Shown here piece by piece: positions 36,601 to 44,176 of a stretch of DNA of 64,000 nucleotides. Below the pieces are notes generated by a model that made no database searches, had not been told where the DNA came from, and saw only the letters and a program-made list of their open reading frames with translations. The stretch's first letter is position 1, and each line of letters opens with the position of its first letter. A program made the translations under genes and the position numbers. This DNA is from an uncultured Stenotrophomonas sp. (lineage in GTDB: Bacteria; Pseudomonadota; Gammaproteobacteria; Xanthomonadales; Xanthomonadaceae), in NCBI RefSeq assembly GCF_913778665.1, contig NZ_CAJYVQ010000002.1, positions 186,001 through 250,000 on the forward strand. Direction: 5' to 3'.

Positions 36601-38094
36601 TCAGCAGCAGCCGTGGTCGCCGTGGCGGGTGCCGCTGTCGGCCGCGACCGGCGAACCGCTGGTTTCGCCGCGCAGGCTGGCGGCGTAGTGCTCGCTGATC
36701 ACCTTGGACACGCAGGCGGTGACCTTCTTGCCCATCGGGATGTGCAGGAACTCGTTCGGGCCGTGCGCGTTGGAGTGCGGGCCGAGGACGCCGGTGATCA
36801 TGAACTGCGCGCCCGGGAACTTCTCACCCAGCATGCCCATGAACGGGATCGAGCCGCCTTCGCCCATGTACATCGCCGGCTTGCCGAAGAAGGCCTGGCT
36901 GGCGTCGTCGATGGCCTGGGTCAGCCACGGCGCCATGGCCGGGGCGTTCCAGCCGGTGGAGGCCTTTTCCAGGTCCAAGGTGACCTGCGCGCCGTTCGGC
37001 GGGTCGCGCAGCAGCGCTTCCTTCAGCAGCTCGCCGCAGGTCTTGCCATCGGCTGTCGGCGGCAGGCGCAGCGACAGCTTCACCGAGGTCTGCGGGCGCA
37101 GCACGTTACCGGCCGATTCCAGCGGCGGCATGCCGCCAACGCCGGTGACCGACAGCGCCGGGCGCCAGGTTCGGTTGAGCACCAGCTCGGTCAGGTCCTC
37201 GTTCATCGGGCGCAGGCCGTCGACCATCGGGAACTTCTCGAAGATCTCGGTATCGACCACTTCGGCAGCACGCTTGGCCTGTTCCTGGCGCTCGGCCGGA
37301 ATCTCCACGTTCATGCCGTCGATCAGGATGCGGCCGGTGTCCTGGTCCTCGATGCGCGACAGCAGCTGGCGCAGCAGGCGGAAGCTGGACGGGATCACGC
37401 CGGAGGCATCGCCGGAATGCACGCCTTCGTTGAGCACCTTCACGGTGAAGTTGCCGCCGGTCAGGCCGCGCAGCGAAGTGGTGCACCACAGCTGGTCGTA
37501 GTTGGCGCAGCCCGAATCCAGGCAGACCACCAGCGACGGCTTGCCGATGCGGTCGGCCAGGTGGTCGACGTAGGCCGGCAGGTCGTAGCTGCCCGATTCT
37601 TCGCAGGCTTCGATCAGCACCACGCAGCGGGCGTGCGGCAGGCCCTGGGCCTGCAGCGCCAGCACCGCAGCCAGCGAGCCGAAGATGGCGTAACCGTCGT
37701 CGGCGCCGCCGCGGCCGTACAGCTTGTCGCCGCGCAGGACCGGGGTCCACGGGCCGAGGTCGTCGTCCCAGCCGGTCATTTCCGGCTGCTTGTCCAGGTG
37801 GCCGTAGAGCAGGATGGTGTCGTCGCCGGTCTCAGCGCCGGTGGCTGGAATTTCCAGGAAGATCAGCGGGGTACGGCCTTCCAGGCGCACCACCTCGACC
37901 TTCAGGCCAGGCAGCTGCTGGGCCTTGGCCCAGTTCTCCATTAGCGTGACCGCCTGTTCCATGTAGCCGTTCTGCACCCAATTGGCGTCGAACATCGGCG
38001 ACTTGTTGGGAATGCGGATGTAGTCGACCAGTTGCGGGACGATCTCGCTGTCCCACTTGTCATTGACGAATTGGCCGAGCTTGGCGCTGTCCAT
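36601..38094 (-). CDS. M20 family metallopeptidase (dipeptidase)
   Basis: 497 residues from the ATG at 38,094, which has CCGGAG 7-8 bases upstream; an ATG at 38,130 would add 12 residues. Di-zinc ligands and catalytic residues of the M20 family are present in LLYGHLDKQPEMTGW, LYGRGGADDGYAIFG and VVLIEACEESGSYDLPA. It resembles cytosolic non-specific dipeptidases of the carnosine/PepV-like M20A group. The C-terminus ends HGDHGCC, an unusual histidine/cysteine tail that might bind metal. Monocistronic. Confidence 0.9.
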   Translation of the reverse strand: MDSAKLGQFVNDKWDSEIVPQLVDYIRIPNKSPMFDANWVQNGYMEQAVTLMENWAKAQQLPGLKVEVVRLEGRTPLIFLEIPATGAETGDDTILLYGHLDKQPEMTGWDDDLGPWTPVLRGDKLYGRGGADDGYAIFGSLAAVLALQAQGLPHARCVVLIEACEESGSYDLPAYVDHLADRIGKPSLVVCLDSGCANYDQLWCTTSLRGLTGGNFTVKVLNEGVHSGDASGVIPSSFRLLRQLLSRIEDQDTGRILIDGMNVEIPAERQEQAKRAAEVVDTEIFEKFPMVDGLRPMNEDLTELVLNRTWRPALSVTGVGGMPPLESAGNVLRPQTSVKLSLRLPPTADGKTCGELLKEALLRDPPNGAQVTLDLEKASTGWNAPAMAPWLTQAIDDASQAFFGKPAMYMGEGGSIPFMGMLGEKFPGAQFMITGVLGPHSNAHGPNEFLHIPMGKKVTACVSKVISEHYAASLRGETSGSPVAADSGTRHGDHGCC

Positions 38095-38295
38095 CTGAAA
38101 CTCCGGTTGCATGGGCTGTGATCGCGCCATTCTACGCCTGTGCCGGGGGTAGGGTTTTTCCTACATCACGTCGGGTATTTGGCTGGCTTACGGAAATGTG
38201 GGAAACCGATAGGCTGTGCGCATGTGGTGACGGACACTGTTTCGACCGACGGGATTGCCGGTCGGGGCAGCCAGAACCACAAGGAGATACACGTC

Positions 38296-38622
38296 GTGCC
38301 TTGGTTTGTCGTGTCAACGGCACTGGTGCTGGTGATGGGGTTCGCAGAGGCGCATGCCACCGGACCGATCGACATCAACCACGCCGATGCACAGGCGCTG
38401 CAGCAGGGATTGACGATGGTCGGAGCCGCCAAGGCCGAGGCGATCGTCGAGCACCGGCGCAGACACGGCCCGTTTCATCGCGTCGAGGACCTGACGCAGG
38501 TGAAGGGGATAGGGAAAGCAATCGTCGAACGGAATCGACAGCGGATCACCGTAGGCAACAGGCTGTTGCCGGCGGATCCGGTACCCGGATCGGTACCGGT
38601 ACGAACCGTACCCAGGCGCTGA
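38296..38622 (+). CDS. ComEA-like helix-hairpin-helix protein
   Basis: 108 residues starting at GTG 38,296, with a strong AAGGAG 9 bases upstream. A short signal peptide or anchor (WFVVSTALVLVMGFAEAHA) is followed by two helix-hairpin-helix motifs typical of ComEA DNA receptors: DINHADAQALQQGLTMVGAA and DLTQVKGIGKAIVERNRQRI. This suggests periplasmic DNA binding in natural transformation. Its 3' end contains palindromes that may belong to the promoter of the downstream RNA. Confidence 0.87.
   Translation: MPWFVVSTALVLVMGFAEAHATGPIDINHADAQALQQGLTMVGAAKAEAIVEHRRRHGPFHRVEDLTQVKGIGKAIVERNRQRITVGNRLLPADPVPGSVPVRTVPRR
38554..38570. promoter_or_regulatory. Perfect inverted repeat upstream of the candidate CsrA-sponge RNA
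   Basis: GGCAACAG-G-CTGTTGCC, an 8-bp perfect dyad inside the helix-hairpin-helix gene, about 60-70 bp before the likely RNA start. In Pseudomonas and E. coli the activator GacA/UvrY binds an 18-bp palindrome upstream of such RNAs. The sequence here differs from that consensus, so assignment is only a guess. Confidence 0.35.
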
Positions 38623-38624
38623 CA

Positions 38625-38896
38625 GCAGGAATCGTCGGAACCGGCAGGAGGCTGGTTCACTGGACACGGGCAGGATGGCCGTGACCACCGACCGCCGCAG
38701 GATGCGGCACCAATCACCAGGATGGTGGCATCACAGACCTGTGGAAGGGGCTGAGATACAAACAGGACAGACGCGGCCGCGTGCAGGATGCAACGCTACC
38801 CCCACAGCGCAGGATGCGAGGGGGCGGCAGCAGGCCGACAGGGACGTAACGATTGCCCGGTACGACACATGGCTGTGTCGCCGGGCAGTTTCATTT
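38625..38896 (+). ncRNA. Candidate CsrA/RsmA-sequestering small RNA (CsrB/RsmZ-like)
   Basis: The region has no convincing reading frame but repeats CAGGATG five times (38,671; 38,698; 38,718; 38,784; 38,810). Each copy sits in an inverted repeat that places AGGAT in the loop: CACGG...CCGTG (38,665-38,683), GCCGC/GCGGC (38,694-38,708), CACC/GGTG (38,715-38,727), GCGTGC/GCA-A-CGC (38,779-38,796), and CCCCC..CGC/GCG.GGGGG (38,799-38,824). A further 7-bp stem at 38,639-38,657 shows AGGAG. GGA also occurs in single-stranded links, such as ACAGGACA at 38,762. CsrA prefers (A)CARGGAUG with GGA in a hairpin loop. The 3' end is a strong terminator at 38,855-38,896. The 5' end is not resolved; no clear -10/-35 is seen, so the start given is approximate. 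Confidence 0.75.
38855..38896 (+). terminator. Intrinsic terminator of the candidate sRNA
   Basis: GCCCGG (38,855-38,860), CGACACA (38,863-38,869), loop TGGC, TGTGTCG (38,874-38,880), CCGGGC (38,881-38,886), then AGTTTCATTT. A 13-bp stem with a 2-base bulge and a U-rich tail on the plus strand only. It lies 79 bp before the L,D-transpeptidase start. Confidence 0.85.
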
Positions 38897-38974
38897 CCGG
38901 CGCCTGGTTTTGCCGCGGCCACCACGTGCCCATGGTGTACGGTGACCGCACCGCATGGAAAGGACACCCGCTGG

Positions 38975-40048
38975 ATGTTTCCGCATCGCCCCACAACCCT
39001 GATGCTCGGCCTTGTACTGGTCCTGCCGCTGCTGGCCCACGCGGCTGCACCGCCGGCCGGAACGCCTGCCGCTGCAAGCGCTGTCGACGTGCGCGGGCCG
39101 ACCGACCTCAAGCCGGGCGAATACCTGTGGCATCCGGAAATCTCGCCGAGTGGCCCGATCGTGCTGGTGGTCAGCCTGGACGAGCAGCGTGCCTATGTGT
39201 ACCGCAACGGCATCGCCATCGGCCTGACCACGATCAGCTCGGGCAAGGCCGGGCACGAGACGCCGACCGGCGTGTTCACCATCCTGCAGAAGGACAAGGA
39301 CCACAAGTCCAACCTCTACAACAGCGCACCGATGCCCTACATGCAGCGGCTGACCTGGGACGGCATCGCCCTGCACGGTGGCAGCCTGCCCGGGCACCCG
39401 GCCTCGCACGGCTGCGTGCGACTGCCGCAGGCCTTCGCGCAGAAGCTGTTCAGCGAAACCCAGCGTGGCGATACCGTGGTCGTGGCCGATGCCAAGAGCT
39501 CGCCGATGACCCTGGCCTATCCGTCGGTGCTGGCGCCGGTGAACGCGCGCGGGCAGGCGCTGCCGGAAACCGAGGGAGCGGCTACCCAGGCCTGGTGGAA
39601 CGACAGTGCGGCCCCGGCCGGGCAGGTTGGCATCCTGGTCAGCCTGCGTGACCAGCGCCTGTACGTGCTGCGCGATGGCGTGATGATCGGCGAGTCGCCG
39701 TTGAAGGCCGACGCGCTGCCGGCCTTTCAGGGCACCACCCTGTTCGTGATGGGGCAGGGTTACAGCGACACCCCCAGCCCGCTGGACGCGAACCAGCGCC
39801 TGCACCAGTGGACGGCCTACCCGCTGCTGGGCCAGGACCGGGCCCAGGCCACGCCGGACCTGCTGGCCACGCCCTCGCTGCCGATGGCGCTGCCGGCCGA
39901 TTTCGCCCGCCAGCTGTACCAGGTGCTGGTGCCGGGCACGACCCTGCTGGTGACCTCGCTGCCGGCGGTCCGCCCAAGCCCGGCTGAATCCGGAATGCAG
40001 CCGGTCTTGGAATCCGAGCCGCCAGGGTCCACCCTCAAGAGCAACTGA
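38975..40048 (+). CDS. L,D-transpeptidase (YkuD domain) family protein
   Basis: 357 residues from ATG 38,975, with AAAGGA upstream. A signal peptide (TLMLGLVLVLPLLAHAAAPP) is followed by a YkuD domain with catalytic HGGSLPGHPASHGCVRLP, in which His and Cys are the active residues (Cys near 149). Such enzymes cross-link peptidoglycan or attach lipoproteins. A second half of about 150 residues (starting GQVGILVSLRDQRLYVLRDG) repeats the opening strand pattern of the domain without a catalytic Cys. Followed 16 bp later by another peptidoglycan-type gene. Confidence 0.88.
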   Translation: MFPHRPTTLMLGLVLVLPLLAHAAAPPAGTPAAASAVDVRGPTDLKPGEYLWHPEISPSGPIVLVVSLDEQRAYVYRNGIAIGLTTISSGKAGHETPTGVFTILQKDKDHKSNLYNSAPMPYMQRLTWDGIALHGGSLPGHPASHGCVRLPQAFAQKLFSETQRGDTVVVADAKSSPMTLAYPSVLAPVNARGQALPETEGAATQAWWNDSAAPAGQVGILVSLRDQRLYVLRDGVMIGESPLKADALPAFQGTTLFVMGQGYSDTPSPLDANQRLHQWTAYPLLGQDRAQATPDLLATPSLPMALPADFARQLYQVLVPGTTLLVTSLPAVRPSPAESGMQPVLESEPPGSTLKSN

Positions 40049-40064
40049 CGCCCTCGTTGTGCCC

Positions 40065-40790
40065 ATGACTGCATCCCGCCTGTGCCGGCTGGCCGCGTTC
40101 GGCCTGCTGGCGACCTCGGCCAGCGCCCCGGCGCTGGCACAGACGCCCGCCCTCGCCACCTCTGCCGATGATCTGGCTGCCCTGCTGTCGCGCAGCGCGC
40201 CCAAGGCCGACCGCCACGTGCTGCAACTGGCGGCGCATGCCATGCGCTGCGCACTGCAACGGCCGGAGCTGGGCATCAACAGTGATCGCCTCAGCGTGAT
40301 CGACTATTCGCGGCCCTCCACCGAGCCGCGGCTGTGGGTGTTCGACTTGGCCCACCAGCGGCTGCTGTTCGAGGAATGGGTGGCGCATGGCCGCAACAGC
40401 GGCGAGAACCACACCGAGCATTTTTCCAACCGCGACGGCAGTTTCATGTCCAGCCTGGGCGCGTTCACCGCACAGGAGACCTACATGGGTGGCAACGGCT
40501 ACTCGCTGCGCCTGGCCGGGCTGGAACCGGGCTTCAACGACCGTGCGCGCGAACGCGCGATCGTCATCCACGGCGCGCCTTATGTGAACCCGGCGACCGC
40601 GCAGCTGCAGGGACGGCTGGGCCGCAGCCTGGGCTGCCCGGCGGTGCGCCTGTCGGTGGCCAAACCTCTCATCGACGCGTTGCGCGGCGGCACGATGGTG
40701 TTCGCGTATTACCCGGACCAGGACTGGCTGAAGCATTCACAGTTGCTGGGCGGTGAGTGCGGCGGGCAGGGCACCCTCGCCACGCGGTGA
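40065..40790 (+). CDS. Murein L,D-transpeptidase catalytic-domain family protein
   Basis: 241 residues from ATG 40,065 (GTG two codons before is possible). A signal peptide (AAFGLLATSASAPALA) is followed by the domain found in a YkuD-like-2 group: LWVFDLAHQRLLFEEWVAHG, FSNRDGSFMSSLGAFTAQETYMG, AIVIHGAPYV and the catalytic GRSLGCPAVRLSV. The His/Cys pair is conserved, so it is probably active in the periplasm. It forms an operon with the preceding gene. Confidence 0.85.
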   Translation: MTASRLCRLAAFGLLATSASAPALAQTPALATSADDLAALLSRSAPKADRHVLQLAAHAMRCALQRPELGINSDRLSVIDYSRPSTEPRLWVFDLAHQRLLFEEWVAHGRNSGENHTEHFSNRDGSFMSSLGAFTAQETYMGGNGYSLRLAGLEPGFNDRARERAIVIHGAPYVNPATAQLQGRLGRSLGCPAVRLSVAKPLIDALRGGTMVFAYYPDQDWLKHSQLLGGECGGQGTLATR

Positions 40791-40824
40791 TGCACGAAGG
40801 CGCGTGGCGTGATGCAATGCGCCG

Positions 40825-41430
40825 ATGAACGTCGACTCCCTGCTGCATGCTCCGAGCCAGGTCATTTCCAGCCTGGACTATCGCCGCGAACGCTGGCGCA
40901 ATGGACTTGGCTGGACCCGCGAGATCCTGCGCCTGCCGGCGCAGGGCGATGACTGGGCGCTGCGCCTGTCGGTGGCCGAAATCGAGCAGGACGCCGCGTT
41001 CTCCGCTTTCCCCGGCGTGGAGCGCGAGCTGGTGCTGCTGCAGGGCAATGGCGTGCGTCTGCGCTTTGCCGATGGCCGCGTTGCCGAGGTGCTGCCGCCG
41101 CACGGGCGGGTGCGCTTTGCCGGTGAGCAAGCGCTGCACGGCGAACTGGTCGATGGCACCACTCACGACTTCAACCTGATGTGGAAGCGCGATCTGCTGC
41201 AGGCCGAGTTGCTGCATCGGCCGCTGGTGGGATCGATGTTCTTCTTCTGCGAACCGGGCGTGGCCTGGGCGTTGCACCTGTTGGCCGGACACGCCGAATT
41301 TGGCGGGGACAGTGGATTGCCGGCCATGCAGGCCGGCGATACCGCGTGGCTGTCGGCTGGTGAGCGGCAGCGGCATGCGGTGCAGGGTGGGGGCGAGTTG
41401 TTGGCGATACGGGTAACGAGCACCGGTTAG
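40825..41430 (+). CDS. hutD: HutD family protein
   Basis: 201-residue cupin-like protein of the HutD/Ves family: YRRERWRNGLGWTREILRLP, FPGVERELVLLQGNGVRL and FNLMWKRDLLQAEL. In histidine utilisation HutD is thought to limit pathway flux; in E. coli Ves is cold-linked. No other hut genes are nearby, so the link to histidine use is uncertain here. Lies 34 bp downstream of the transpeptidase gene and may be co-transcribed. Confidence 0.8.
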   Translation: MNVDSLLHAPSQVISSLDYRRERWRNGLGWTREILRLPAQGDDWALRLSVAEIEQDAAFSAFPGVERELVLLQGNGVRLRFADGRVAEVLPPHGRVRFAGEQALHGELVDGTTHDFNLMWKRDLLQAELLHRPLVGSMFFFCEPGVAWALHLLAGHAEFGGDSGLPAMQAGDTAWLSAGERQRHAVQGGGELLAIRVTSTG

Positions 41431-41543
41431 CGCCGGGCCCTGCCCGGCGTCCTGGGGCGCCATCCGCGCATGGCATGGATCTACAACGGCGGGTCCAGGC
41501 ATGGTGACAACCGCACAGCAGTGGATCCACGCCAAGCGTGGAT
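41431..41543. repeat. Two palindromic repeats between converging hutD and flavoprotein genes
   Basis: CGCCGGGC-CCT-GCCCGGCG (41,431-41,449) begins directly after the hutD stop. ATCCACGC-CAA-GCGTGGAT (41,525-41,543) ends 9 bp before the stop of the convergent gene. Both are SMAG-like stems that could serve as terminators for the two converging transcripts. Confidence 0.7.
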
Positions 41544-41552
41544 GCGGCGCCC

Positions 41553-43157
41553 TCAGTACACATCCCGCCGGTAACGACCGGCCGTCAGCAACGCTTCCTT
41601 GCCGTCCGCTCCCAGTACCTGCTCGATCACTGCGTCCACGGCTGGGGCCATGCCCTGCAGGCTGCCGCAGACCAGGATCGTCGCGCCTTCATCGACCCAC
41701 TGCCGCAGCGTTGCGGCTTCGGCCAGCAGCCGGTCCTGCACGTAGCGGTGCGAACCGCCATCGCGGCTGAACACTGCATCCAGCTGAGCCAGCGTGCCGT
41801 CGGCCTGCATCGCCTGCAGTTCTTCACCGAAATGGAAATCGTGCGCTGCGGTGCGCTCTCCGAACAGCAGCCAGGTGCGGCGCGCGCCATTGCGCACGCG
41901 TTCGTGCAGATGCGCGCGCAGGCCGGCGATGCCGGTGCCGTTGCCGATCAGCAGCAGCGGCACGTCGGCAGCCACGCCATGGAAATTGTCGTTGCGGCGC
42001 AGGCGCAGCTGTACCGGCTCGCCGATGGCCGCGTGGTCGCACAGCCAGCCGCTGCCGATGCCAAGCGTGCCGTCGGCGCGATGTTGGCGACGCAGCAGCA
42101 GTTCGAGTGCACCGTCGGCCATTACCGAGGCGATCGAGTATTCGCGATGGGGCAACGGTTGCAGGGCCGCCAGCAATGCGGGCAGATCACCCGGGGGAAC
42201 CAATGAGGGCAGGTGCGAGCGCGCGACGCGTGCCAGCAACGTCTCCCCGTCATCCAGCACGGTATCCGCATCGAAGCGTTGTGCGTCCAGCCAGGCACGC
42301 ACGGTGTGCGATGCATGCTGCGGGCCGATCTCGGCGATGTCACCGGCCTGCCACTGCGCATCTGCATCGGCCGGGGGCTGCAGGCGCAACCAATACACGG
42401 GGCCGCCGGGGCTGCCCGGGTTCAGATGCTCACGTTGCAGCAGCGTCCACGGCTGGTACTCGGCCGGGCTCCAGTCGGGCAGTTCGCTGGCGCCGCCGCC
42501 GAGCTGGCCGAGCAGCTGCTGCCAGTGGCGCAGTGCGGCCGGGTCGGCATTGTCGACTTCGATGGCGTCGAACAGCGGATGCGCACCGTGCTGGCGCAGC
42601 CACTGGTCGAGCTGGTGGCCGAATCCGCAGAAGTGGCCATAGCTGCGGTCGCCCAGTGCGAGAACGCCGTAGTGCAGGTGCTGCAGCGCAGGCGGTGAGG
42701 CCATCACCCCGCGCAGGAACGGCAGCGCATGATCGGGTGGGTCGCCTTCGCCAGTGGTGCTGGCGATGAACAATGCACGCTGGCTGCCGGCCAGCAAGGT
42801 GGCGTCGACCTCATGCAGACCGCGCACGCGCACCGGCACGCCGGCACCACGCAATGCCTCGGCACTGCGTCCGGCCAGTTCGCGGGCGAAGCCGGTCTGG
42901 CTGGACCAGACCAGCAGGATCGGTGCAACGTCGCCAGAAACAGCATCGTCGCGCGGTCGCCCACGCCACCACAGGGCAGCGCAGGCAAGCGCATACAGCG
43001 CCGTGGCGAACACCGCAATCTGCGACTGCCGTGCCGGTGGCGCGCCCTGCCACCATGCTTCGCCCAGATGCAGGCGCAGCAGCGCCCAGCCGATCACTGC
43101 CAGCAGGAGCAGGACCAGTGCGTTGCCGAGCCATGCGCGCGATGGACGTGCGCTCAT
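41553..43157 (-). CDS. Membrane-anchored flavodoxin-reductase (CPR/sulfite-reductase-alpha-like) flavoprotein
   Basis: 534 residues. Two N-terminal membrane helices (about 12-29 and 46-63) anchor it. A flavodoxin-like FMN domain follows (VWSSQTGFARELAGR, STTGEGDPPDHAL, LALGDRSYGHFCGFG), then a ferredoxin-reductase-like FAD domain (REYSIASVMADG) and an NADPH site (LIGNGTGIAGLRAHL, VCGSLQGMA, with terminal Tyr). This is the NADPH-FAD-FMN electron chain of cytochrome P450 reductase, here fixed to the membrane. It is the last gene of the PepSY-DUF2271-DUF4198-ApbE operon, so it probably feeds electrons to that system rather than to sulfite reductase. Confidence 0.85.
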   Translation of the reverse strand: MSARPSRAWLGNALVLLLLAVIGWALLRLHLGEAWWQGAPPARQSQIAVFATALYALACAALWWRGRPRDDAVSGDVAPILLVWSSQTGFARELAGRSAEALRGAGVPVRVRGLHEVDATLLAGSQRALFIASTTGEGDPPDHALPFLRGVMASPPALQHLHYGVLALGDRSYGHFCGFGHQLDQWLRQHGAHPLFDAIEVDNADPAALRHWQQLLGQLGGGASELPDWSPAEYQPWTLLQREHLNPGSPGGPVYWLRLQPPADADAQWQAGDIAEIGPQHASHTVRAWLDAQRFDADTVLDDGETLLARVARSHLPSLVPPGDLPALLAALQPLPHREYSIASVMADGALELLLRRQHRADGTLGIGSGWLCDHAAIGEPVQLRLRRNDNFHGVAADVPLLLIGNGTGIAGLRAHLHERVRNGARRTWLLFGERTAAHDFHFGEELQAMQADGTLAQLDAVFSRDGGSHRYVQDRLLAEAATLRQWVDEGATILVCGSLQGMAPAVDAVIEQVLGADGKEALLTAGRYRRDVY

Positions 43158-44125
43158 GCGTCCTGCCCGTCGAGCAGGCGCTGGAAGGCGCTGCTGAGGA
43201 ACTCGCGGGGGCCTTCGGGGGCCCGTTGCAGATAACGCACGGCCAGTCCTTCGCGTTCGGCCAGGGCCATGCCCTGTTCGTGGCCGAGTACGGTCAGTGC
43301 GGTGGCCCAGGCATCAGCATGCATCGCGTCGTCGGCGACCACCGTCACCGCCGCTGCGACCTGGCGAACCGGCCTGCCGCTGCGCGGGTCGAGGCTGTGG
43401 CTGTAGGCCTCGCCATCGGTCTGGTACTGGTGCCAGCGATCGCCGGAGGTCGCGACCGCCTTGCCGTCCAGCGCCAGCACCCGCGGTGGTGTTTCGGTGT
43501 GCGCGTCTTCTTCGGGTGCGGATTCCACCAGCACGCGCCACGGCTGGCCGTCGGGCTTGCGGCCGTAGCCGGCCAGTTCGCCACCGACCTCGATCAGTGC
43601 AGCAGCGATGCCCTGATCGCGCAGCCAGGCGGCCACGTGATCGACGCCGAACCCCTTGGCGATCGCCGACAGATCCAGTACCAGTCCACCCGGCTGCAGC
43701 AGTGCGTTGCCCCGCCATTGCAGGCGCTGCCAACCACAGCGCTCGCGCGTGGCCTGCAGCGTAGCGGCGTCGGGCTGGCGGCGTTCACCGGCATGTGCAC
43801 CAAAACCCCACAGTGCCACCAGCGGACCGATGGTGGGATCGAACGCACCGTCGCTGGCGGCAGCGATGGCCTGGGCGCACACCACGACCTTGCGGGTCTC
43901 GTTCGGCAGGGTGCACCACTGGCCGGCATCGGCGCTGTTGTAGCGGCTGAGGTTCGAGCGGGTTTCCCAGGTACTCATCTGCGCGACCACCTCATCCAGG
44001 CGCGCCTGGATGCCGGCGTGCAGCGGGTGCAGGTCGCGCTGGCGCGGCGCGACCAGCGACACGCTCCAGGTGGTGCCCATGGTGGTGCCGCCAAGGCGGG
44101 CGATGTCGAGCAGGGAATCGGTCAT
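43154..44125 (-). CDS. apbE: FAD:protein FMN transferase (ApbE)
   Basis: 323 residues. ApbE attaches FMN to Thr/Ser of target proteins. Motifs: MGTTWSVSL near 16, MSTWETRSNLSRYN, SDGAFDPTIGPLVALWGFG, LDLSAIAKGFGVD, LIEVGGEL, and the metal-binding C-terminal HADAWATALTVLG. No signal peptide or lipobox is visible, although most ApbE proteins act outside the cytoplasm; either this one works in the cytosol or it is exported unusually. Overlaps the flavoprotein gene by 4 bp. Confidence 0.92.
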   Translation of the reverse strand: MTDSLLDIARLGGTTMGTTWSVSLVAPRQRDLHPLHAGIQARLDEVVAQMSTWETRSNLSRYNSADAGQWCTLPNETRKVVVCAQAIAAASDGAFDPTIGPLVALWGFGAHAGERRQPDAATLQATRERCGWQRLQWRGNALLQPGGLVLDLSAIAKGFGVDHVAAWLRDQGIAAALIEVGGELAGYGRKPDGQPWRVLVESAPEEDAHTETPPRVLALDGKAVATSGDRWHQYQTDGEAYSHSLDPRSGRPVRQVAAAVTVVADDAMHADAWATALTVLGHEQGMALAEREGLAVRYLQRAPEGPREFLSSAFQRLLDGQDA

Positions 44126-44176
44126 GGTGATGCGTTGCGGCGGCGACGCCGGGCGCGCCCGGCATCGCGGTCCACA

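Noticed and set aside
38140-38295. An upstream start for the helix-hairpin-helix gene at 38,140
   Set aside because: The extra 52 codons give an unlikely peptide with no ribosome binding site, whereas the GTG at 38,296 has AAGGAG 9 bases upstream and starts a signal-peptide-like segment.
38675-38974. Coding extension of the L,D-transpeptidase gene through the sRNA region
   Set aside because: The frame is open, but the region is full of CAGGATG hairpins and ends in a terminator. The signal peptide starts at 38,975 with its own ribosome binding site.
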